64,000 nucleotides of DNA from Primulina eburnea (taxonomy: Eukaryota > Streptophyta > Magnoliopsida > Lamiales > Gesneriaceae), in assembly GCF_022965805.1 (NCBI RefSeq), contig NC_133105.1:6262001-6326000 (forward strand), given 5' to 3'. The position numbers and the translations under genes are program-made. This document shows, one piece after another, positions 52,825 to 63,324 of the stretch; the stretch's first letter is position 1, and every line of letters begins with the position of its first letter. The notes under the pieces are model-generated. The model had not been told where the DNA came from. It worked only from the letters and a program-made list of their open reading frames with translations, and made no database searches.

Positions 52825-55050
52825 ATAATATCAATTATATTATAAAAATTATAAAAAATTGATTTTTTAAAAATAATTTGAATCATTTTGTTATTTATCT
52901 GAGCTTAATTTCTTATCATATTAGACGATTTGTAAGAACTTATATAACTTATTTTCAAAATTGTTTCCAAAATTAAAATTCAAGCAGTTGATTTTATGTT
53001 ATACAATAAATGTAATGAACATAATATATAGAACAAAATGAACTGAAACAAATTTTTTTAAAATATTATATATTCAAAAACTACGTATAAAGCATAAGAA
53101 ATTAAAAATCAACCAAATTATGGATTTTATCAATGTATAAATCATAATCTTCTATAGGAAGGATTCCACTAAAAGACTTGTCTGATATATAAATATTTTA
53201 AAAAAATTGCTACTAAAATATTTAAATTTCTTATTATAGTTAACTCTCTAAATTTTTCTATCAGATTCATATTTTATGATGTTATTAGTATATTAACATT
53301 CACAATTATTGATATAAATTATACTGAATAATTTATTAATTATTTACTTTCAATTCTTAGTTAAAAAATCATAAAATATATTATTATTAAATTTTATATT
53401 ATTATATTATTATATACTTATCATATTATTATACTATTTCATATCTAATTATTCTTTTCTTATATCTTCTTATGATACTATGATTTATTACTTAACTAGA
53501 AACTACACTAAAATATAATTACAAAATTGCATTAAAATCATAAAATAACATATAGAAAGAAAATTAAAAGGATACAGTATTTAAAGTTAGTATAAAGATG
53601 AAATATTTGAGAAAATTAATATAGGAGTTATATTTTATTCTTGAAATGATATAAATTATTACAATCAATGTATATTGTAGTGATAATTCATTAGCATTTG
53701 TTATACTATTAATTATATATTATGTGAAATAATTAGGTTACTAATTAATTATATATTAGGCTACTAATTATATATTGAATCAAGGATTTGTATTGATGAG
53801 GAGGTCATTTTTATATTTGACGATTGGAAAATATGGCCAATGATCTGCACTTTTGTAGGTATATAGATAAAAAAAAATATTTTTATTATCAAACATATAT
53901 TCATTTTTAATTCATAGATTTCTCATAAATTGTGTAGAAAATTTTCATGCAATTAATCTAACGACACACAATTTAAAGGGATAGTAGAAAATTTACAATG
54001 AAAAACTTTGTTATCCTTTTTACACTTTTATAAGTAAAATGGTTAAATATATATTCTTCTAATATTTTAATGATTTTTTTAAAATTAAAAAATGTAATTT
54101 TTAAATATTTTTTCTAATAATTATGTATCAAGAAAATGTTATTTCTCTAATGACCTACTTTTTTTTTAAAAAAAAAGTATATATATTTGTTTTAAAAAAT
54201 TTTGGACTTATTTAAAATTAATCATAGTTCAATTTAAAACATTAAAAGATTCTAAAGTTTAAAATCATAGCTTGGGTGACCCAATTTCCTGGCTTCGGTG
54301 AGAGGAATATCCGATCCGGCCTAATTCATGAAAAAATATTAATTTTTATGTCAAAAAAATTATTTTTATGATATGAACGGATCATGTTGAATCGTTTCAC
54401 AGATATAAACTCACGAGATCGTCACACAAAAAACTAATTCCTAAAGTTTTGATCTTGTATGTTCATTACCTGCTTTGTAATAATTATTTTACACTGTATC
54501 CCTAAAAAATCGAATGGGATGCAACAATTAATGTCTTTGAATAATTCTACAAGTTTATCTATCAGAAAATCTTATAAAACAACTCATAATTTTTTAATCT
54601 CAACATAATATCTAAATATGTCATAAAAAAAATTAATTTTGTTTTATAATAAATTATGTTCATACTTCATATGATCAAGCATCTTCACATGATAAATTTT
54701 AAAGTTTTTTATATATAAAAAAAAAACATAAACATATAATTCAGCAACTACGATTGAATTGATCATACATGTATTGAGTAGATTATTAATTATTGATAAT
54801 ATTTATTAGTATATTTCTACAAAATCAACAAGATCTTAGATATGTTTTGCATTTAAAGTTGCAAAATTTCAATATCGCAGTTGAATTTTCTAAATAGTTT
54901 TTGTCTTTTATTTCATAGATGAAACTCTCAAATAAAAACCATTCCGGAAAAAAAAAAAAAAAAACTCGTATAGCTCGACGTTGATTCAAGAAACCAGGTT
55001 TCATATAAAAGTGGTGCGTGAGTGGTAGCAAAGCAAAAAACCCTGCTGGC
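52825..55050. other. AT-rich intergenic DNA with a MITE relic
   Basis: No gene. A decayed GAGACGG-MITE relic is readable at about 54285-54435 (GAATCGTTTCACAGATATAAA, ACGAGATCGTCACAC). The rest is low-complexity A/T. Confidence 0.45.
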
Positions 55051-55083
55051 ATGCTCTGTTACAGCTTCAACCAGTTGGCGGCT

Positions 55084-55288
55084 ATGGCTCCTGATGCTTC
55101 CGATGCTCTGGCTGGTACTTTTTGCTTCCTTTTTTTAGTGACTTTTTGTCTAGGAGATGGGAAAATACGACCTACCCTTTTCAAATAAGTTTCACCTATG
55201 CGTTTGTTTGTTTGTTTGATCGCAGTGAGGGAAAAGGTTCAAACTTTTTTGACTTCTGCCAAGACTTGGAATTTATATCTCCTCAAGA
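55084..55288 (+). pseudogene. 5' fragment of an ankyrin-repeat protein gene
   Basis: Two exons are visible. The first, 55084-55114, reads MAPDASDALA. The second, 55222-55288, reads VREKVQTFLTSAKTWNLYLL. They join in phase across a GT-AG intron. MAPDASDALAVREKVQ is the conserved start of a widespread plant ankyrin-repeat protein. The TGNL expected before LLK is TWNL here. After the donor at 55289 no ankyrin repeats follow: transposon-like sequence starts at once. An in-frame ATG lies upstream at 55051. I treat it as a truncated gene or captured fragment, not a working gene. Confidence 0.65.
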
Positions 55289-55290
55289 GT

Positions 55291-56140
55291 AAGCATGGTT
55301 CGCCGAAACGGGAACGAAACGGCCGGAACGTCAGCAACCTTGACGAGGTTCCGAGGTGTAGGTTGATGGCTTGTATCGGCATTTCATATACCGAAAAACG
55401 GAGATATAACGGTGGAAAACGGGGATATAATGGTGGAACGGAACCGGAATGCAATTCGCGACGGTTTTGTTTTGAATAGTCGCTACTAGCGACGGTTTTA
55501 TGTATGTAGCGACGGTTTTTATTCAAGCGTCGCCGATTTAACATCGGCAACGAGTTTAATAAAACCGTCGCTATAGTTAGCGACGGTTTGAATAAAACCG
55601 TCGTCAAATTAAAATCGGCGACGGTTGAATAAAAACGGTCGCTAAATTTAGCGACGATTTTTCATAAAACCGTCGCAAATTCGAATCAACGACGGATTTA
55701 ATAATGCACGTATCTTTGCTTTCTAGTACAAATAATGCAATTGTAGGTCCTAAATTGATTCAAATTTGTGCGAACATATATATATCCAATCGAAAATATT
55801 TTAAAGTTTTAATTAATTAAAAACAAATAATTTTTAATAGTATATTTAATTTTTGATATGGTGGGAAATATTTTAAATATAATGACGATATAAATTGTGT
55901 TCAATAAATTGTTAATAAAATTTTAAAATTATTTAAATTTCTTATTTACACCAAATAATCTATTTAAATGATATTTATTCTAATTTTTATACTTCTAAAT
56001 ATTTTCCAAAATTTTTAATTTTTATATATTTATAATATTTTTTTAAATACCCGTTCCGCGACCGTTCCGCGAAATTTCATTGTAATTGGACGGTAGCATC
56101 CGTTCCAATCTCCACGACTGCGACATCGAACCATGTCTGG
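55291..56140. mobile_element. Unclassified transposon-like block with GGAACGG/CCGTTCC ends
   Basis: The left part has CATGGTTCG followed by ACGGGAACGAAACGG and GGAACGTC. The right part has ACCCGTTCCGCGACCGTTCC and ends ATCGAACCATG, so the outermost CATGGTTCG is inverted at the two ends. Between them lie the third CGACGGTT array and an AT-rich stretch. No target duplication was found at the outer edges, so limits are approximate and the class is unknown. Confidence 0.5.
55456..55695. repeat. CGACGGTT inverted-repeat array 3
   Basis: At least ten CGACGGTT/AACCGTCG words in alternating orientation, with ATCGGCGACGG and ACATCGGC joints like those of array 1. Confidence 0.85.
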
Positions 56141-56229
56141 AACTTTGTCGCTTTTGTGGTGGGCAATGCTACATGAATTTTTAAAATAATTCCTTCTGAC
56201 TAAATTAGACTATTTTTTTTACGTGCTCT

Positions 56230-56857
56230 TCTGTTATACTTAAATCCATATATTCGGTCATTGCACCAGACCCTAATGAAGAGCAACCAGGCCTTGGAAT
56301 TTTCAAGATTTTTTCTATTGAGTTTCTTGAAAAACAGAGAAATCAAATATTGAAAATTAACATGCATGCATTAACCTCCATTTAGCCACAGCACTAGCGG
56401 TTTGCTGGAAGGCTCCTCAGATTCAGCATGTTAATTATCTCAAATCGGTCGGATAAATAACATGAGAGTTGTATATATGGGCTTGGACAATCCTCCCATG
56501 AGCTAGCTTTTGGATTGAGTTAGGTCCAAGTTCCAATCTTAAAACAGCAAAATAATAAAAAGGTGCACGACCCGCTGTATGATCGACCGTGACATATCCT
56601 GAATATTGAGAAAAATTAAGCTTTTGGCTGACCAGACAAAAGTAATATTTCATTGTTTCTTTTAATCCCTCCTGAGATGCAACATAAACTGGTGAATACA
56701 CGGTTGAGGAGGCGTAGTTAGTAACGTGATTGCGCGATTTTTTTAATCTTTGAGCCTTCAGAGACGTTCCAAGAGGATCATACCCCCTTCCACCGTAACG
56801 CTTAACAGAATCAACGTAGTTCAAAACAAACAAAAACAAAATGAAACCACCTTTCAT
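56230..56857 (-). pseudogene. Serine carboxypeptidase-like (SCPL) 5' fragment, disrupted
   Basis: Exon 1 begins MKGGFILFLFVLNYVDSV (a secretion-signal-like start), then SSTVYSPVYVASQEGLKE. A frame-shifted piece reads EILLLSGQPK, and the original frame resumes as LNFSQYSGYVTVDHTAGR and FYYF. A 116 bp LTR-like element interrupts here. The gene then resumes ESEEPSSKPLVLWLNGG (to about 56376). After a short intron comes PGCSSLGSGAMTE (56291 down to about 56253), the region with the nucleophilic Ser of SCPLs. The normal continuation (ELGPFRV) is missing, and the Asp and His parts are absent. Two compensating indels, an insertion and the 3' loss make this a dead copy of a vacuolar/secreted carboxypeptidase family gene. 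Confidence 0.8.
56429..56544 (-). mobile_element. 116 bp solo-LTR-like insertion in SCPL exon 1
   Basis: Read on the - strand it starts TTTTAAGATTGGAAC and ends GATAATTAACA. A perfect 5 bp duplication TGCTG (CAGCA on +, 56424-56428 and 56545-56549) flanks it. The SCPL reading frame joins exactly across it (FYYF then AESEEPSSKP). Five-base duplications and a TTAACA end fit LTR-retrotransposon integration. The usual start TGTTAAG has one substitution here. Related copies are at 11571-11940. Confidence 0.8.
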
Positions 56858-56899
56858 ATTTTCAGCTTTACAGAATGATTTATATGTTATTTCATGACT

Positions 56900-58694
56900 T
56901 CTTAATATGTGTGTGTGTGTGTGTGTTTCATGTGACTTCAAACAACAGATAGCGTTGATAATATCGTGCAATCCTCGTTCTTGTTTGATTTACACTGGTT
57001 GATGATCACTATGTTCTATTTTAATTTAACTATTGTGAGATAGAAATGTCTTCAGAAACCATAGGATTCTTGGGAATGTCATTGTCATTACATATAATGC
57101 AATTTATATAATGATTTAGCTCTTTATTGTTGTCAATAAAATGTTCCATTTGGACAAGGATAGGTTAACACTTAATATATTTGCTTGGGTTGATTAGGCA
57201 AATTAGCTGTCTTGCCTTTGTTTATTGCATTATTAACTCAATCCTTCGATAGTTTTCATCGGGTGTCCAAATCTAATAAAAGGGTGTTTTACTTAGTTTA
57301 CAAGTTGTTAAAAATAGTTAATGATCTGTCAAATTTTGTTCGGTGAAGTTTATATTTCAATATCACCAAATTTTTGTGTACTGAATTTATAAATTTGTCG
57401 TATGTACAATTTTTTTAAAAGTGCTACTAAAATCTTTACTTTTCTTACTATAGTCAAACTCTCCAAATTTTTCTATGATTTTTTGAATTCATATTAATAA
57501 AGAAGACATTGTGTCTTTCAAATTACTACAATCAATGTATGTTGTAATAATAATTTATTAGCATTTGTTACAATTTTACATATTATCCTTATATGATTTT
57601 TTGAATTCATATTAGTAAAGAAGGCATTGTGTATACCATAGCTGCATAAAAAAATGAAGTTTTAAATATAAAAAATTAATTTTAAATAACTTCATCTTCT
57701 ACTGATTTCAAATAAAAAATTATAATATTAAAAGAAAATTTATGTCGTTATGTATATCATAGCTGCATAAAAAAATGAAGTTTTAAATATAAAAAATTAA
57801 ATATTCTTTTAAACTTGTCATGCTACCTTTTTTCCCTAATATAAAATTTATTATTATTATTTTTAGATAGATGATAATTAAACAAAAATTTTATGCATCA
57901 TATTTACCATCTTTTGTATTCGAACCATAGGTGCCATAGGTGATCGTAGAATCACTACTACCGTACGATAGTTGATAGCTCTGCTTCTTGTTTTTCTTTC
58001 CAAACGCAAGAGTTTCCAGCGAAACATTTACGAAACACCTCTAACAGATGGACAAATAGTCAATTTTGAAATAACTTATTGTCAACCTCTTTCACATATG
58101 AATCTATCTGATTCAGAGAAGAAGAACTTCCATCAATTTCAATTCAAACATGCATTTGATTTATATTCATTGTTCTGAGAAAAATATTTATCATCCGAAA
58201 AGAAGAAAAAACCATGAATGTTGAACCTTGCAGTGTAATGAAACAAAAAACTATTTTTCCGAATATATTTATTCATGCCACATAGTAAGAACCCTTTTCA
58301 AGATTCATGCCTTACTTCAATGAATCTATAAAAAAAATCCAACATTTGATACTATGATATTCTAAATGTCTAGTATACATAAAAAACCGATCACAAAATT
58401 TTAGGAACAATATAGCAAATTATCATTGAGCTTAAGTAAGGTAGTAGCTACGTAATAGATTTAGTTTTAGTGAAATTTAACGTTTTGAAATGATATTCAG
58501 CATTCAAAATTTTTTTTAATATATAAAAAAAAGTTAGTTTTAAAATAATACTTGTCAAGCCTAAATTAGAGTTGTTTAATACACGCATATACATAAGCAG
58601 AAAATCGAAATAAAAAGTTGTTCCCGCAAGTAAAAATATATTGACAACTAATATTTTTTATCGACATCAATCAGGTATTATCTATTTTCATAAA
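56900..58694. other. Intergenic DNA with local duplications
   Basis: A (GT)n tract lies at 56907-56926. At 57475-57810 the phrase GATTTTTTGAATTCATATTA occurs twice, and CATAGCTGCATAAAAAAATG with its AAGTTTTAAATATAAAAAATT tail also occurs twice, a local segmental duplication. No gene. Confidence 0.5.
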
Positions 58695-58704
58695 TATTTT
58701 AATT

Positions 58705-58886
58705 GCAAAAACTTACGTGAGACAATCTCATGGATCATATTTTCTTAGACGAATATCTTGTTTAGATCATCCATGAAAAAATATTAATTTTTATACTAAG
58801 AATATTACTTTTTATTGAGAATATCGGTAGAATTGACCCGTCTCACATATAAAGATTCATGAGTACCATCTCACAAGAACCTACTC
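58705..58886 (-). mobile_element. MITE copy 13 (GAGACGG family), reverse
   Basis: A 182 bp copy with a perfect 9-10 bp target duplication TATTTTAATT (58695-58704 and 58887-58896). It opens GCAAAAACTTACGTGAGACA and closes GAACCTACTC. Confidence 0.9.
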
Positions 58887-59295
58887 TATTTTAATTACTA
58901 CCAAAATTTCTCTAAAATTGAATGATAAGAGTGCGAGTTTTTTTCCAATAAAGCGCAAGAATAAAAATTGAAGATTGGGTTAGAAAAAACCATGCAAGAA
59001 AGAATCAACGTTGGATATATAAGACCATAAGAATATTCGAATCTCCAACATGTAATTCAATGATTGTCTAGGTATGAGTTTTAACATCGTTTACCTTTTC
59101 ACGTGGAAGGATCCAGCTTATCCTCCCCACATGAAAGAACTCGGGAAATTTCAGGAAGGTTGCAAAATGTATAATTGAAGGGGAAAAAAATGAAGTTCAT
59201 AACTTAATGAGCTTCGTTTAAGTCACGAGCAGCCATGGTTTCAATAACTCAGTGATCCAAGGAACAAAAGAATGGCCAAAATCGTTAGCCACGTC

Positions 59296-62200
59296 TCACG
59301 TTTTCAATCCCGCTGTTTTACAAATGGGGCACAAATTTTTGAGCATGAGCCATTGTTTGATGCAGTCTTTATGAAAGTCGTGGCCGCAGTCCAGTGTACC
59401 AAGGTTGTCTCCTTCGCTGTACTCTTCCTGCATCAGTCCAGCATTGCAGCAAAATGAACAGCACGTCGAATTTATTTTATTTTTTTCAAGTAAACAAATT
59501 TCCGTACCCGACATATACTGCAAGGCTCCGTTTCCACTGGATTTTCGGCTCTGCTTGTTTCGTAGTTCTTGTGTTTTAGACGATTGATTATGACCTCTTC
59601 GGTCAATCCTGTGCTCACGTTTCCAATGCGTTCCTCTAAGGCCAACAACTCCTGGAAGAGAGGATGTTAAATTTGAGTGGCCAGTTGTAAATAGGGTGTA
59701 GAATCTAGCACTTGATATTGGTATCAAACACTACAGTTGGAGATATATATAACTGAAATCTTCTTAACTAAATAATAGTTCAAATGCGACGTTTCAATAC
59801 TTGTCTCATCGTACGCAGTCATATGATACAGCATATAGAGATTGCCAGTAAGGATAATTGTTACACTCCCAAAAGATTGGATAATAAATAAATGGAAAAA
59901 GGAAATGCTTCTTGCTCACCTCATAAGTCATGTTATCTACATCCAGCCGCATGTCACGATGTCGATCATGCAGATCAGCCATCCCGAAAAAGACTGAATT
60001 ATCAAGGATCATCAGGTCCTGGCACACAAACAGAAACAGCCTTTGTATTTGGAAAACATAATGTAAAACTACGAGGCAGAAATGAACCGTAAAGAAGATA
60101 CTATTCTGCTTCTCTAACTGTCAGCTGATCACCGCTGCATACAAACTAAGCTAGTAGAACTACCCCTCCCTCCCTTAACTACACAACATAAAGGTACAGA
60201 CGATAATCTTCCTCCATACCAATCTGAAAATGCAATGTGGAACTAAACAAAGCTTTAGAAGAGAAAGTGTGCATCACGATATCATCTAAGGTACTCAGGG
60301 AAAAATATTATCTTCTAGAAAATAATCATATGCAGCCGTGCTAAGAACAAAGTGGACGCCTTCGATTTTGGGACAAAGGAGTGCATTTTATATCCTGGAT
60401 TATCAAATTGGACTAAACTTACAAGTTTTATGGTACCAAAAGTACAAGGAACTAAATATTCAGCGACACAATGATACTATCCTACTTGGGGACAAATAGT
60501 TACAGATGCCCGTGATTGCAATGAATGCTCATGCATGATGCGCAAGAAAAAGAACAGAGGATGAAAAAGCAGAAGCACGAACCTCCAGTCTCAACCCCTC
60601 CCCCCTTCGCATAAGGTCCAAGACACGGCGAATCTGCTGAAAATATAAAGTATATTCAGAAACATTTTTTTCATGTTCTATATAAAATAGCAGGAAAGTT
60701 TCTTCAATAGTATATGGATATAGAATGATGCAAAACCAGTACAAACAATGAAGCATAAAAAATCGGGGGTCTTATGAGAACTAGAGGTCATCTTGGAACA
60801 TGTGCATCAAGATAAAGTAGCATGGTTCTAAACATTAATGCACAAGCACATCGGTAGTCAATCAAACATATTATGCACATTTTTACCAAAATATGCGTTA
60901 AAAAGAACATGAAAACATCGAAAACAAATAAGCCAGCTGAATGCTACATAAGATTCTGCAACTGGATTATCCATCAACAGCAAGTGTTCTACTCACAGGG
61001 GCCGTCTTCTGGACCAAAGCAGGTGTAAACCAAACCCATGTTGACTAGAGGAGTTCAAGGCAGCAAGTTCAAATTTTATGGGAAACTTTTCCCTCGTTAT
61101 ATACACCGAATCACCAGAAATCTAATTCTCACGTCTCCCACTTAGGCAAACCAATGCATACTAGGAACTTATGTTTGAATGTCGATCTTACGGATATCAG
61201 AGACCTCATACCAAATCCAAACGCATAACATTACAAGTTTACAACTAAACAACTATTCAACTTATCATCGAAGTCTCGACCAGATAAACATGATTGTTTA
61301 ACCAGATAAACATGATTGTTTAACCTCGCCTAGGATTTCAAATCACCAATTGATCCAAAAAATCAACAGTTAGGCATCTTTAAGGACCACTAATCCAAAA
61401 GAAATTCTTGAATCCAAGTAACAACCAATCAAGGCTGACGTGCAAACCACATGGGATATGAGTAATAGGAGAAATATAATGTGAATCCATTAAGTTGAAA
61501 ATCAGCCAAAATAATTTCAAAACTCCTAAGAAGATGCAAATGCAGGCAAAAGAATGTACAAATATGCGTGTGTGTCAATGCATACCTCAGACATAATAGC
61601 ACTTCTTCCTTCAGTAGCAGAAGCAAAAACTCGTAGTGAATTAGGTGTTCCAAAAGCACCATCACGACGTCTCTCCAATAACGTTGACCTTTGGTTCGAC
61701 ATACCCGGTCTAAATGTAAGTGGCATCTCTTGTGGGATAACTGAAGAACTTGTCCGTGTGGCAAGATTACTGCTCTGACCCCCAGATTCAGTACCTACTG
61801 AGGATAACAAAGATCTTCGAACAATTTCTGACACTCTCTGAGGATATTGTGGACCACTTCGATGAGACCAATTAGGTGAAGCAGAATCGAGCCCTGAAGA
61901 TGTGGCTATCTGAGAAGTAGATGCAGCATTTCCAGCTATATTGTGATTCCCACCAGCAACGTTCCAGTTTATGGGATACCGAGATGAACTTCTCATCTCA
62001 CGATCCGGAACAAATATAGGATGGTCCGAAATGCTTCTGGGTATATTTCTTTGAGCGGTTTCATTATAAAGTCCAGCGTCCCTCTCTCCTAAAATAGGAG
62101 TGGAAGCAAATGGGCTGTTAGTTCTTGAGCTAGATGCTTCATTCCACCTAGTCTGAAGATTTCGGCGAACAAAAGGAACTTGCAAAAGAGCTGACTGCCC

Positions 62201-63324
62201 ATGAACAGTTCCATTTTCCACAACAGGAGATGGATTCAAGTCTAATAGACGATTGCGAAAAAATAATCTCGATGAATTCTGAGAAGATTGAACCATCTAC
62301 ACTTCCAAATTCGACCTCTGCTGAAGATGGATTTACAGGCATAGGATCTTGCCGTTGTGATCGGTTCAACCGCAAGCTGAAATTCCTGAGAGAATTTTCA
62401 GCAGTTCCGGAGGGATTCAAAGAAAATGGACCTACAGAAACTGCTTCGCCAACACCAATCCTAAGCCTTGAATTTGACCGCTCCGACCCACTATTAGTGA
62501 CAAGGTTGTTGCCAATCTGTGCTGGCATTGTATTGTTTCTTGCATCAATCTGAGCAGATTGTACTGTATCCCATTGACTTCTTTCCGCATTCTGATAATA
62601 AGTTGAACTCCCAGCTCCAGAAGACTCTCCCACCACTTCAAATATTTTTCTCTTGCAAGATGCTCGTCGACCATCCAAAGAACCAGATCCATATTCACTC
62701 TCTTCCATTGTACATCCACGAAATCCAGAAGGCAACCTCAAAGAATCCAAGGAACCACCAGGCAGATGTCCTATAACCATTTGATGATCCAACAGATATG
62801 CATGTGTCAGGACGTTCGATTATCTCAACATAATCATCCTCATTGTTTCTGTATCCTGAACTCATGTTAAGATCCTGCAGAAGGGCTTCTGAGCTGGTAC
62901 CATGAGCATGAAGCAGTCCATCTGTAGTATAATTGTCATTTGGATTTGCATTATGAATGTCAAATGAAAAAATATTAGATGGTTCAAATTGACGTTCTTC
63001 TATGGTGAGAGTGGCTCGATTGTGAATGCCGATAAGATTTTCTGTTTTTCCCTCATCAGGCTCGCCTTGATTCTGTGCATAACTTGAACTAGATTGACCG
63101 GCACTCCACTGTCCATTCGGGCCATCATGTCTTGCATGATGTAGATACGAGATATTGGTTTCACTTGATGATATTCTGTACTCAGGAACACGATTTTGCG
63201 CAGAAGCCTGCATACTATTCCAGGACGTTTGTGAATCTATGCCAGAAGGAACTGATGATGATCCAAGATCAAAGCTTAGATTTTCAGGCAAGGCAGCGCT
63301 GACAGAACTCCTTTGCCCTTGCAT
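59296..63324 (-). CDS. RHG1A: RING-H2 E3 ubiquitin ligase, RHG1A/MBR type (frame broken in exon 1)
   Basis: Coding exons on the - strand: 63324-61586, 60636-60583, 60018-59920, 59651-59508 and 59427-59296. The start MQGQRSSVSAALPENLSFD and the block GSLDGRRASCKRK are hallmarks of RHG1A/MBR ligases. The middle is long and disordered. The conserved C-terminal part is RRVLDLMRRGEGLRLE, then DLMILDNSVFFGMADLHDRH and ELLALEERIGNVSTGLTEE. The RING-H2 follows: PCSIC, EEYSEGDNLG, LDCGHDFHKDC, CPICKTAG; its cysteines and histidines are all present. The RING is split by an 80 bp intron (59428-59507). Exon 1 reads in three successive frames: the first to about 62800, the second about 62705-62330, the third from about 62290. 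Each step needs one surplus base removed (or two added). This is either real damage or sequence error. MBR relatives promote turnover of the Mediator subunit MED25 in Arabidopsis; the substrate here is unknown. Confidence 0.85.
60633..60639 (-). promoter_or_regulatory. RHG1A: Tandem NAGNAG splice acceptor in the RING gene
   Basis: The acceptor before the RRVLDLMRRG exon reads TTTTCAGCAG. Splicing at the first or second AG would add or skip one Gln (SE-Q-IRRV or SE-IRRV) without frame change. Confidence 0.6.
61279..61322. repeat. Perfect 22 bp tandem duplication in a RING-gene intron
   Basis: Two identical copies of ACCAGATAAACATGATTG plus TTTA, side by side. Confidence 0.95.

Noticed and set aside
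59806..60092. Frames around the SVFFGMADLHDRH exon
   Set aside because: Only the 99 bp part 59920-60018 on the - strand is coding; the remainder is intron or antisense.
62230..62553. 107-codon + strand frame within the RING gene
   Set aside because: It is antisense to family-conserved - strand sequence.
62800..62830. A 23 bp GT...AG micro-intron to explain the first RING-gene frame step
   Set aside because: Too short for a plant intron, and removing 23 bases gives the wrong frame.
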